Shown here piece after piece: positions 17,896 to 26,622 of a stretch of DNA of 64,000 nt (positions are counted from its first letter, which is position 1; the number at the start of each line of letters is the position of its first letter). The position numbers and the translations under genes were made by a program. The stretch comes from Lactobacillus sp. (GTDB lineage Bacteria > Bacillota > Bacilli > Lactobacillales > Lactobacillaceae), in contig JALCQM010000013.1 of assembly GCA_022651245.1 (NCBI GenBank), positions 1 through 64,000 on the forward strand, read 5' to 3'. The notes under the pieces are model-generated. The model ran no database searches. It saw only the letters and a list, made by a program, of their open reading frames with translations, and was not told the DNA's origin.

Positions 17896-19956
17896 ATGGC
17901 AGCAAGCATAGAAACAACAGTCAAGCAGTGGGCAGATGCGGAAATCCGCAATCTGGGATGGAATATAATTGCATCCGAGAATGAATCATGTGATGAACAT
18001 ATCGACGAATCTCTAAAAAACAATCCTTCTAAAACCGGGGGTACGGGTGGTGGTCGGCCAGACTATACAATCATGCTGGACAACGGCGAAAAGATGATTC
18101 CTGTCTTTGTTGAATACAAAGGCACTAAAGGAAAACTTGAAAAACTGGACAAGCAGAATCTTGTCGTTTTACGTGATGCTCATGGCGCATTCGACTACAA
18201 ACAAGCCATTCCGAAGTACGCAGTAAATGGTGCAGCTTATTACGCAATGAACGCAGTCAAAGATACAAACTATGCAGAAATCGTAGCAGTCGGCGTTAAC
18301 GGCGTCAAAGATTCAGCTGGAATGATACAACACGAAATTCGTGCATATATACTTAATGAAGCAGAACCCGAGTTACCGATTTACTTAGGCGAGTTTGATA
18401 ATCTGGACTTTCTAAAGAACCGTGATCCTGAAAAGTCATCCTTATTTCAACGAATCGAAGACGTGCAAACTGACCCGAAAGAATTGGAACTCCGCGCCAT
18501 TCGTGATGACGCTAAAATTGAAGCCGTTCTTCAAGAACTCAACCAGAAACTTCATGATGAGCAACAGATCATTCCAAGTCAACGAATCAACGTTGTTGCG
18601 GGATCTTTAATGGCAGCTGTTGGGGTCAAAGATGCTAACGGTAATTGGCGTGTTGCCCGTCTTTCCCCTAGCGAGCTTAAAGGTTCCACTGAAGAAGGAA
18701 ACACAGACGGCGAAAAAATTGTCAACAAGATTAAGAACTTTCTTAAAGAGCGCAACTTACCCGAAGAGAAGCAATCCCGAATTCTTAATCTGTTGCGGAC
18801 AAATTTTGTCGATAACAATTTGAACCAAAGATCTAATACTGAAACCCAAACGCCAATCAAATCTATTTATCAAGAAGTTTACGACAGACTTATCCCAATT
18901 TATGATATCACCGGTACTAATGACTTCACGGGTAAACTATTTAATGTGATGAACGCTTGGGTTGACGTACCGGACGGGGGCGCTAATGATGTTGTGCTGA
19001 CACCACGATACGTCACTAATTTCATGGCCCGTCTCACGCAAACGAATATGCATAGCTACGTTTGGGACTGGGCCTTAGGTTCCGGCGGTTTTCTGATCAG
19101 TGCGATGAACCAGATGATTAGCGATGCTAAAACACAATATGCAAACGATCTAACAAAACAGCGCCAGCAAATCGAACATATTAAGACTCGTCAGCTACTC
19201 GGTGTTGAATTACTAGCTAACGTATACATGTTAGCCGTTTTGAACATGATTCTGATGGGTGATGGATCATCAAACATTGTTAACGACAACTCACTTACAA
19301 ACTATGATGGTAAATACGCATACAACGAAGACCCGTTCCCTGCCGACGTATTCTTACTTAACCCGCCCTACTCCGCCGAAGGTAATGGCATGATTTTTGT
19401 TGAAAAAGCATTTCAAAAGCAAACTAAAGGGTTCGGTGCCGTAATCATTCAGGATAGCGCCGGTAGCGGTAAGGCAACGGAAATTAACAAACGCATTTTA
19501 CGTAATAATCGATTTAAGGCAAGCATCAAGATGCCCGGTGACTTGTTTAAGGCAAATGTCCAAACCTCTATTTATTTATTCGAAGTCGGAACGCCTCATC
19601 AAAGCGACGACAACGTATACTTCTTTGACTTACGCGACGATGGCTACACACGTACCAACAGAAAGAAAGCCAGAGTTAATCTTTTTGATTCAAACGACGC
19701 AAAGGGACATTACCAAGAAGTTGTTGATATTATTCTTGATAAGTCTAAGAAGACTGATTACTTCAAACTAAACAATAATTACTACAAGGGAACTATTGAT
19801 CCTGCAAGTGGAAAAGACTGGAACTACAACAAGAAGATTGACGCTACACCTAAGGAAGATGACTTCAAAAAAGTGATTGGTGATTATCTCAGCTGGGAAG
19901 TCTCCCAGATTCTCAAAGGACACCAACCGGATTTTCCGATCGCCCCACAGCAATAA
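17896..19956 (+). CDS. BcgI-like R-M A subunit (fused PD-(D/E)XK-like nuclease and N6-adenine methyltransferase)
   Basis: N-terminal GRPDYTIMLDNGEKMIPVFVEYKG nuclease-like motif; WDWALGSGGFL (motif I region) and NPPY (motif IV). Confidence 0.8.
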   Translation: MAASIETTVKQWADAEIRNLGWNIIASENESCDEHIDESLKNNPSKTGGTGGGRPDYTIMLDNGEKMIPVFVEYKGTKGKLEKLDKQNLVVLRDAHGAFDYKQAIPKYAVNGAAYYAMNAVKDTNYAEIVAVGVNGVKDSAGMIQHEIRAYILNEAEPELPIYLGEFDNLDFLKNRDPEKSSLFQRIEDVQTDPKELELRAIRDDAKIEAVLQELNQKLHDEQQIIPSQRINVVAGSLMAAVGVKDANGNWRVARLSPSELKGSTEEGNTDGEKIVNKIKNFLKERNLPEEKQSRILNLLRTNFVDNNLNQRSNTETQTPIKSIYQEVYDRLIPIYDITGTNDFTGKLFNVMNAWVDVPDGGANDVVLTPRYVTNFMARLTQTNMHSYVWDWALGSGGFLISAMNQMISDAKTQYANDLTKQRQQIEHIKTRQLLGVELLANVYMLAVLNMILMGDGSSNIVNDNSLTNYDGKYAYNEDPFPADVFLLNPPYSAEGNGMIFVEKAFQKQTKGFGAVIIQDSAGSGKATEINKRILRNNRFKASIKMPGDLFKANVQTSIYLFEVGTPHQSDDNVYFFDLRDDGYTRTNRKKARVNLFDSNDAKGHYQEVVDIILDKSKKTDYFKLNNNYYKGTIDPASGKDWNYNKKIDATPKEDDFKKVIGDYLSWEVSQILKGHQPDFPIAPQQ

Positions 19957-19994
19957 CACCGTTTGAGCGGTGGGGCGCATTCAACGTAAAAAAA

Positions 19995-21035
19995 TTGTAC
20001 GGAAGCGCCACACGAGGAAAGCGTCTTAAGTCAGCCGATCGCATTCCTGGGGTCCTCCCGTTCGTAACAGCTGGAGAGGCAGAACAAGGCGTGTCGGCAT
20101 TTATTGGAAATGATGTTGTGATTTTCAAACAAAACACAGTGACAATAGACATGTTTGGATCTGCAAAATACCGAAGTTACAATTATGGTGCCGATGATCA
20201 CGTAGCGGTAGTCCATACGGAAGAATTATCTCAAAGAGCTGCAATATTTGTCGCATCTGCACTTAACAAAGCCGCACATACAGGCGCCTTTGACTATTCA
20301 CGTAACTTTTACGCAAAAGACGCAGATGCCTTAACAATAAAGTTGCCTGTTAATCAGAAAGGAAATCCTGACTACAAGGCGATGGACAATTATATAGGCA
20401 CGATTGAAGCTGGTCGTATTAACGCTCTCGACAAATACCTCAACGATACTGGACTGAATGACTATAGGCTGACAAATGAAGAATCCGGCGCTGTGAGCGA
20501 TTTCCAAAACGGGGGGGGGATAACATACCTTAAATTTTCATACAAGAGCCTCTTTCAAAATATCGTTCAAGGACATCGCCTGAAAAAGGACGATCACGTT
20601 CTGGGTACACTACCATTTGTAATGTCAGGAGTTACAAACAACGGAATTGCTGACTATATTGGCAATCCCGTTCGCGTATTCCCTAATAACAGTTTAACAG
20701 TAGATATATTTGGCAATGTATTCTACAGAAATTATGAATACGGTATGGGCGACGATACTGGTGCTTTCTGGAATGATGATAACCACATCGATAAATACGC
20801 AATGATGTTCATAGCATCAACAATGCAAAAACGTATGCTTGGTAAGTTTGATTATGGCAACAAGCTTCGAAGTTCTCAAAGTTTGGACTTCACAGTATCA
20901 CTACCCGCAAAAAGCGATGGCACTCCAGACTACAAGGAAATGTCATTATTCATGCGCGCAGTTGAAAAGACAATTCTTAAGGATATTGTTGACTGGAAAA
21001 CCGAAAAGCTTGCTACATTATCAATAACAGCATGA
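19995..21035 (+). CDS. BcgI-like R-M specificity subunit with two TRD halves
   Basis: Internal duplication: RGKRLKSADRIPGVLPFVTAGEAEQGVSAFIGN.../GHRLKKDDHVLGTLPFVMSGVTNNGIADYIGN...; open frame extends upstream to 19884 without an ATG. Confidence 0.8.
   Translation: MYGSATRGKRLKSADRIPGVLPFVTAGEAEQGVSAFIGNDVVIFKQNTVTIDMFGSAKYRSYNYGADDHVAVVHTEELSQRAAIFVASALNKAAHTGAFDYSRNFYAKDADALTIKLPVNQKGNPDYKAMDNYIGTIEAGRINALDKYLNDTGLNDYRLTNEESGAVSDFQNGGGITYLKFSYKSLFQNIVQGHRLKKDDHVLGTLPFVMSGVTNNGIADYIGNPVRVFPNNSLTVDIFGNVFYRNYEYGMGDDTGAFWNDDNHIDKYAMMFIASTMQKRMLGKFDYGNKLRSSQSLDFTVSLPAKSDGTPDYKEMSLFMRAVEKTILKDIVDWKTEKLATLSITA
20511..20519 (+). repeat. G9 homopolymer between the TRD halves
   Basis: AAC GGGGGGGGG ATA; loss or gain of one G gives early stops. 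Confidence 0.9.
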
Positions 21036-21078
21036 CAGCCGACTAAATAATTTAGTCAGCGTATGTTAAATATACCTT

Positions 21079-21104
21079 AAAGACCGCCGCGGCGGTCTTT
21101 TTCC
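21079..21104 (+). terminator. Rho-independent terminator after the R-M genes
   Basis: AAAGACCGCCGCGGCGGTCTTTTT. Confidence 0.85.
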
Positions 21105-21320
21105 TTCATAAAATAGTTCTTGGAAGTAACACTTTAGCAGTTGATTGTTATGCTGAAATCATCGAGCAACTCGTAGAGAATTTGGAACTACTAGCTGGCA
21201 TCACGCTTTACATCAAAATAGTCGCTCACACTACGGCAAATAAACATATCAGATTCAATGACCTCATTTCTCAGTGACAGCATACTTGACACAAGGTATA
21301 ACGCTTTCTCAAATAATTCA

Positions 21321-21399
21321 AAAATCCCCGCCAGCTCAGCCCTCATTCGGCCCAAACTTGGCGGGGATTTTGGCGGGACCGTAACAATTTCCCCGCCAA
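21321..21399. repeat. Competing inverted repeats (GGCGGG arms)
   Basis: AAAATCCCCGCCA/TGGCGGGGATTTT (13 bp), then TTGGCGGG/CCCGCCAA sharing sequence at the junction. Confidence 0.6.
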
Positions 21400-21888
21400 T
21401 CGTATCCTTTGTATCTTCCGAAAATGCCGTTAAATCAACATTCCGGGTTTAATTTACATGTTGCCTTTTATTCCCACTCAAGCGTTACAGCTAAGAAGAT
21501 TCATTCGTTCTTACTCCTCTAAAAGAATCTCCCAAACTAAACGTCTACACCTGTGCTACCAACTTCGCAATCCACTGACTGTCAATGATTGTTAAGAGAC
21601 GGTAACTAGTAAAGTTTTAGCACCAGCAGCTCTTAAAGTAGCTTATTGTAATGAAGCTCCCATATTCTGTCCTTAAGTTCATCAACCGCACATTTGAGAT
21701 TATCGATTTCCAGTTCAGAAGTCAAACTGTCGTATATTGTCTTGCTTGTACCCACCATGCAAGTAGCGCGAGACTCATCTGACTTTCTGTTACTGTTTTT
21801 ACTCGAGTCTCCTATCGCCCGACCTCGAGTACTTCCCCAACAAACAAAAAAAGCCCAGCTCCCGCCAGGCCGCACCACTATTCTTCAA

Positions 21889-22806
21889 CTACCGCTTCGC
21901 CCGCACCCACGCCGCATACGCGAGCCGAAACCGCTTGACCTCCTTGTCCGCCAACACCGCCTCAGCTGGATGCACCGCCAGCCGGGCCTGCCCATAAAAC
22001 CGCGGATCTAGCCGCTTGGCAGCGCTGGCAGCGACGCCGGCGGCTTGCACGCCGAGGCTGCGGGCCGCCGGTACCGGGAGTAGCTGTAGTCGGCGACCGG
22101 TGCCTTTGAGGAAGTCGCGCAAGAATGCTTGTACTGCCGCCAGCTCCTTGTCGTGCATCATCGGGTAGCGGCTATCCAGATAGATGGTCAGCTGTGGCCG
22201 CGGCGCCTGCGCACTCAACCAGGTGCAAGCGACCAAGTACGGGTACCATTCGCGCCAGAAGTCGCCGCTGGCATAGCTATTGAAGGTGAATACCTGTGCT
22301 TTTGGTTGTTGACGCGTCAGTGCGCGCGTGACGGGCACCAACTCAGCATACGGAATCGTGTCAGGGGATACCGTTCCGGCTTCTTGCCAATGGCCGTGGT
22401 AGAAGCGGCTGTCCATGCGCTTGAGTAACACTGGCGCATGCGCCACCGCCGCGATCAAGAGGCCTCCGCCATGCAAGAAGGCCTCGTCGAGGTAATACGC
22501 CACGACTTGCGGCAAGACGGTCAACGGGCGCGTCACCCGCCCGGCGGGCACGGTTTCCGGGTGCCACACAGGCCGCCGCGGTCGCCGGGGAAGCTTGGGC
22601 GCGTTAGCGATTTCGGTGGCGGCTTTTTGCAGTTGCCGTCCGATCGAAGACTGGGAGCGGTCCAAGAACTGCTCAAGTTTATGCTGGGTCCGGGCCGCGA
22701 CTGGCCGCCGGTATGCTAACCGGGTCAAGGTGGCGGTGGAGACCCCAATGGCTTTGGCGATCACTTGCCGCGAGTAAGGCTGCTGTAGAAGCACGCGCAG
22801 ACGCAC
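21889..22806 (-). CDS. HTH-containing hypothetical protein, possible DUF3800-like C-terminal domain
   Basis: GTG start with CAGGAGG; N-terminal VIAKAIGVSTATLTRLAYRRPV HTH; YYLDEAF...IYLDSRY pattern. Confidence 0.6.
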   Translation of the reverse strand: MRLRVLLQQPYSRQVIAKAIGVSTATLTRLAYRRPVAARTQHKLEQFLDRSQSSIGRQLQKAATEIANAPKLPRRPRRPVWHPETVPAGRVTRPLTVLPQVVAYYLDEAFLHGGGLLIAAVAHAPVLLKRMDSRFYHGHWQEAGTVSPDTIPYAELVPVTRALTRQQPKAQVFTFNSYASGDFWREWYPYLVACTWLSAQAPRPQLTIYLDSRYPMMHDKELAAVQAFLRDFLKGTGRRLQLLPVPAARSLGVQAAGVAASAAKRLDPRFYGQARLAVHPAEAVLADKEVKRFRLAYAAWVRAKR

Positions 22807-22835
22807 GGTTTCGGCCTCCTGATCGTTTTTTCCCT

Positions 22836-23383
22836 AAAAAAGGCAATAAGTAGCCCCAGTCCCGAACAACTGGAGATGACACTGGAATCACCCGCGAGCA
22901 AACAGTTGCAACAGACGCCCTATGGAAGCTGTGGTACGAGGGTGCACGCCGGTACCGCTCGCTGCACAGTCGCCAACACCCACTTGGGCGCCGGACCAGT
23001 GGCTTAGCCCCAACGGTTGCCGGGCCGTTGCCCTATCGGGTCGGCTTAGGCATTTGGTTGGGCGTTAGGCCCTGGCTGGACGCGAGGTGCGGTGTGAACG
23101 CTGTGACGCCGATCAACGCCAGACGTGACTAACTGACACAGTTGCGAACCGTTGAGGGCGCACCAATTTCGGGGTTTTGCTCTCGGACCATGCCCGCGGG
23201 ACCAGGAAACCGCCGTGTCCCGGCTTCCAGTATGGGAAGTCCAGCACAACAGTCCGCTTTAACCGCGTTGTGCTGGACGCTTGGCCGCAATTGCGGCAGC
23301 CTCTTTTTTTCGCCGTTGTCCCCTGATCGCAGAAAAAAAGGGCCCAGTGCAAGCGAGCGACTAAACGCCTCCTCATCACTGTA
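22836..23383 (-). ncRNA. Candidate ~550-nt structured noncoding RNA or leader
   Basis: Consensus promoter upstream; multiple strong hairpins; weak hairpin plus T6 at the 3' end; no convincing coding sequence. Confidence 0.55.
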
Positions 23384-23389
23384 TCAGGG

Positions 23390-23418
23390 ATTATAGCCGT
23401 CTGAGAAAGCGCTGTCAA
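23390..23418 (-). promoter_or_regulatory. Consensus sigma-70 promoter with overlapping cre-like site
   Basis: Minus strand TTGACA-17 nt-TATAAT; TGACAGCGCTTTCT overlaps the -35. Confidence 0.85.
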
Positions 23419-23438
23419 ACATTTTGACCGCAAGCAAA

Positions 23439-23467
23439 TAGCCTTGATTCCCCGTGAATCAAGGCTA
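23439..23467 (-). terminator. Terminator of the P-type ATPase gene
   Basis: TAGCCTTGATTC/GAATCAAGGCTA followed by TTTGCTT on the minus strand. Confidence 0.7.
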
Positions 23468-23475
23468 CCCAGTAT

Positions 23476-25278
23476 TCACCCAGTAATGGTGGCGTCTCGC
23501 CGCCCGGTGCGCGCCCGCAGCGCATAGACGATGGTGACGGTGTCGACCACTTCTTGCAGCAAGGCGCCGATGATGGTCGGGATCACGCCAAAGCTGGCGA
23601 TCAGCATGAACAGCGTGCAAATCGCGATGCCGATACCCACGGCTTCTTTGGCGACGCGCATCGTGTCTTGCGCGATCACCACGGCGCTGGCAACTTTGGT
23701 CAAGTCATCGGCCAAGATCACGGCATCGGCCGAGTCCGAGGCGGCAGTACTGCCGTGGGCGCCCATGGCGATGCCGACGTCGGCGGTGGCGAGGCTAGGC
23801 GCATCGTTGACGCCATCCCCGACCATGATCACCGGCCGCCGCGCCGCCGGGATCGTGGCCAACACCGCCAGCTTATCTGCCGGCAGTTGCTTGGCAAAAA
23901 CGTGGTCGATCCCGACTTCTTGCGCCACAGCCTCGGCGACGGCTTGCGCATCCCCCGAGATCATCAGCGCGTCTTGTACCCCTAGCGCGTGCAAGGCCGC
24001 GATCGTGCGCCGTGCTTCAGGTCGCGTACGATCGGTGAAGGTAATGCTCCCGGCGTAAGTCCCGGCGACGTTGACGTACACCGCGGTGGCTGGCAAGGCT
24101 TGCGGGGCTTGGGCGAAGTCCGCCTTGCCGACGCGCACCCGCTGGCCGCCAACATCGGCTTGCACCCCTTGCCCCGTGACTTCAGTGACGCCAGTAGCCG
24201 CTAACAGGTCCGCTTCGCCGGCGGCTTGCACCAGCGAGCGCGCCAAGATGTGCGCAGAATGTTGCTCGGCGCTGGCCGCTAGTTGCAACAACTCAGCCGC
24301 ACTGACGTCGCCTGCCGGGGTGACGGTCGCGACAGCTAAAACGCCTTGTGTCAACGTTCCGGTTTTATCAAAGGCCACGGTTTTGGCCGCGGCCAGTTTT
24401 TCGATCGTAGTGCCTGACTTAACGATCACGCCGTTGCGGCTGGTGCGGCTCATCCCCGACACCATCGCCACCGGCGCGGCCAAGATCAGCGGACACGGAC
24501 TCGCCACCACCAAGACCTGGGCGCAGCGCACCGGGTCGCCTGATAGCGCCCAAGCCACCCCGGCGATCACATACGCAACCAGCGTGAACGGCACCGCATA
24601 GCGATCCGCCATCCGTACGAAGCGGGCCGGATGAGCCGCCGATTCTTTGACTAGGCGCACGATGCCTTGGTACTGACTCTCTGCCGCCGGCTTGGTCACT
24701 TGCATAGTCAAGGCCACGTCCCCGTTGACGGTGCCGCTCAGTAACTCGGCGCCGGGCCCTTTTTCCACCGGGCGCGATTCGCCGGTCAAGCTGGCTTCGT
24801 CGACCAGGCTGACGCCGGCGGTGACTTGGCCGTCGACTGGGACCAACTCGCCAGGTTTGACCACCACAGCGTCGCCGACTGCGACCGCATCGACGGCCAC
24901 ATCTTCGAGGCGGCCTTGCACCAGCCGGTGCGCGGTGGTCGGTGAGTTATCCAACAACTGGCGCAAGTCGCGGTTGGCGACGTGGCTGGCGTAATCTTCC
25001 AGCGCGTCGCCACCCGTCAACATCAACAGCACGATTAAGGCTGCCCAGTATTCGCCCACCGCCAACGTCGCCACCACCGCGGTGATCGCCAGCAGATCCA
25101 CGCCAAAATTGCCGGCGCGTAACGTTTTGACCATGGACCCAAACATCAAGAGCGCCAACACCCCGCCGGCCAGCGTGATCAGCATTTGCGCCCAGCGCGC
25201 CTGCCCCAAGCCAAATGCCAAAATCAGCGCGGTGAGCCCCACACCGCCCACTGCGATCAAGCGTCGATAGTTTTGCAT
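23476..25278 (-). CDS. Heavy-metal-translocating P1B-type ATPase (CadA/ZntA-like, no N-terminal HMA)
   Basis: VVASPCPLILAAPVAM (CPC), FDKTGTLTQG, MVGDGVNDAPSLA. Confidence 0.93.
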   Translation of the reverse strand: MQNYRRLIAVGGVGLTALILAFGLGQARWAQMLITLAGGVLALLMFGSMVKTLRAGNFGVDLLAITAVVATLAVGEYWAALIVLLMLTGGDALEDYASHVANRDLRQLLDNSPTTAHRLVQGRLEDVAVDAVAVGDAVVVKPGELVPVDGQVTAGVSLVDEASLTGESRPVEKGPGAELLSGTVNGDVALTMQVTKPAAESQYQGIVRLVKESAAHPARFVRMADRYAVPFTLVAYVIAGVAWALSGDPVRCAQVLVVASPCPLILAAPVAMVSGMSRTSRNGVIVKSGTTIEKLAAAKTVAFDKTGTLTQGVLAVATVTPAGDVSAAELLQLAASAEQHSAHILARSLVQAAGEADLLAATGVTEVTGQGVQADVGGQRVRVGKADFAQAPQALPATAVYVNVAGTYAGSITFTDRTRPEARRTIAALHALGVQDALMISGDAQAVAEAVAQEVGIDHVFAKQLPADKLAVLATIPAARRPVIMVGDGVNDAPSLATADVGIAMGAHGSTAASDSADAVILADDLTKVASAVVIAQDTMRVAKEAVGIGIAICTLFMLIASFGVIPTIIGALLQEVVDTVTIVYALRARTGRRDATITG

Positions 25279-25399
25279 CTGCGCCACCCCTTTCTCCTTC
25301 AATCATATCAAGGTGGCGCCTAGGATACCATGCCCATTCAGGCCAACACAAAAGCCCCTCGCACAACCAGGGCTGGTTGCACAAGGGGCACGAGTGAGG

Positions 25400-26464
25400 T
25401 TATGCGCCGGCTTCCACCGCCTGCATCGCCTTGACGATCCCTTCTGCGGTCACTTGCGGGTCGATCAAGGTGAAGGATTCTTCTGGACTGGCCGCTGCCG
25501 CCGCGACGGTGTGCATTTTCGCCTCGACGTCTGTCGTAATGTCGAGCGCCGCCAAGTTCGTCGGTAAGCCGATGGTTTGGTAAAACGGCAACAGCGCGCG
25601 CAGATCAACCGCGTCGCCGGTGTAAGCCAGCTGGACTAAAATCCCATAGGCGACCTTGCTGCCGTGCAGGATCGCGTGGGTCTCGGGGATGTGGGTCAAG
25701 CCGTTATGCACCGCATGGGCACCGGCTTGCCGCCCGTCTGCGACCCCGAAACCGCCGGTGGTCCCGGCCACGCCGATGATCGCATCCGCCACCGCGGTGA
25801 ACGCCGGCGTCACCGTGCCACTCGCCAAGGCGTCTAAAGCCGCCGGCGCGTAATTTTGCAGCGTTGTCAGCAGTTCTTGCGCGATCGCCTTGGCTACCCG
25901 GGTGAACACCGGCAGAGACCCTTCACGGCCATGCGTCAGCCCCGCCAACTCGTACCACTTGGCCAAGGTATCCCCGATCCCGGCGATAAAATAGTCCCGC
26001 GGCGTGGTTAAAATCAGTTGCCAGTCAACCACCGTTGCGTACGGCGCCTGCGTGAAATACGCGACCCGCTTGAAGCGGTGGTCGGGGTGGTAGATCGCGC
26101 CAACTGGCGTGTATGGGGCGCAATTTGACGCCAAGGTCGGCACGGCGATCAGCGGGGCGTGCAACAGCTCCGCGGTCACCTTAGCGGTATCCAGCACTCT
26201 GCCGCCACCAATCGCCAGCACGACATCCGCGTCTGGCGCTTCTTGGGCGATGCGCGCCGCGTCTTCATCAGAGGCGCTGCCGTCGTAGCGGTATACCGGC
26301 AAGTCTAACTGCGGGGCAAACTGGGAAAAAGCGGCGTAGGACCGCTCACCGGTAACGATGATCGGCTGGGTAAACGGCGCCAACAATTCCGGTAGTTCGG
26401 CTAACGCCCCGGTATGGTTGATGTAGCGGTTGGCGCCTGGGCGGATCTCAGACGTGATCGACAT
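25400..26464 (-). CDS. Iron-containing alcohol/glycerol dehydrogenase family oxidoreductase
   Basis: VLAIGGGRVLDTAKVTAELL; GAHAVHNGLTHIPETHAILHGSKVAYGI. Confidence 0.88.
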   Translation of the reverse strand: MSITSEIRPGANRYINHTGALAELPELLAPFTQPIIVTGERSYAAFSQFAPQLDLPVYRYDGSASDEDAARIAQEAPDADVVLAIGGGRVLDTAKVTAELLHAPLIAVPTLASNCAPYTPVGAIYHPDHRFKRVAYFTQAPYATVVDWQLILTTPRDYFIAGIGDTLAKWYELAGLTHGREGSLPVFTRVAKAIAQELLTTLQNYAPAALDALASGTVTPAFTAVADAIIGVAGTTGGFGVADGRQAGAHAVHNGLTHIPETHAILHGSKVAYGILVQLAYTGDAVDLRALLPFYQTIGLPTNLAALDITTDVEAKMHTVAAAAASPEESFTLIDPQVTAEGIVKAMQAVEAGA

Positions 26465-26576
26465 GGACAAGTCTCCTTTTCATTCGGTCAAAAGCGATTG
26501 CAACTATTCTTATCATACGCAATCGCCGCCGACTTGTCACGTCAGCATCGCCGGAAAAAGCACAGTGGTCTAGCCA

Positions 26577-26612
26577 AAAAAATGGGCCTGCCGTTTCGGC
26601 CTGCCCACTTCT
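26577..26612 (-). terminator. Terminator of the S41 peptidase gene
   Basis: Minus strand GTGGGCAGGCCGAAACGGCAGGCCCATTTTTTT. Confidence 0.65.
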
Positions 26613-26622
26613 TTGACATAAT

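Noticed and set aside
21633-21878. 81-aa minus-strand ORF
   Set aside because: No clear RBS or recognisable family; the C-terminal helix may be a remnant, but evidence is too weak.
22836-23383. Could the structured region be RNase P RNA, tmRNA or a T-box?
   Set aside because: No GAGGAAAGTC-type P RNA core, no GGATTCGACAGGC tmRNA start and no AGGGTGGNACCGCG T-box motif were found. Kept only as an unassigned ncRNA.
23531-24058. Large antisense ORFs inside the P-type ATPase (also in TPR, rpsA, dnaE and others)
   Set aside because: Shadow ORFs from GC-rich codon bias opposite strong conserved genes.
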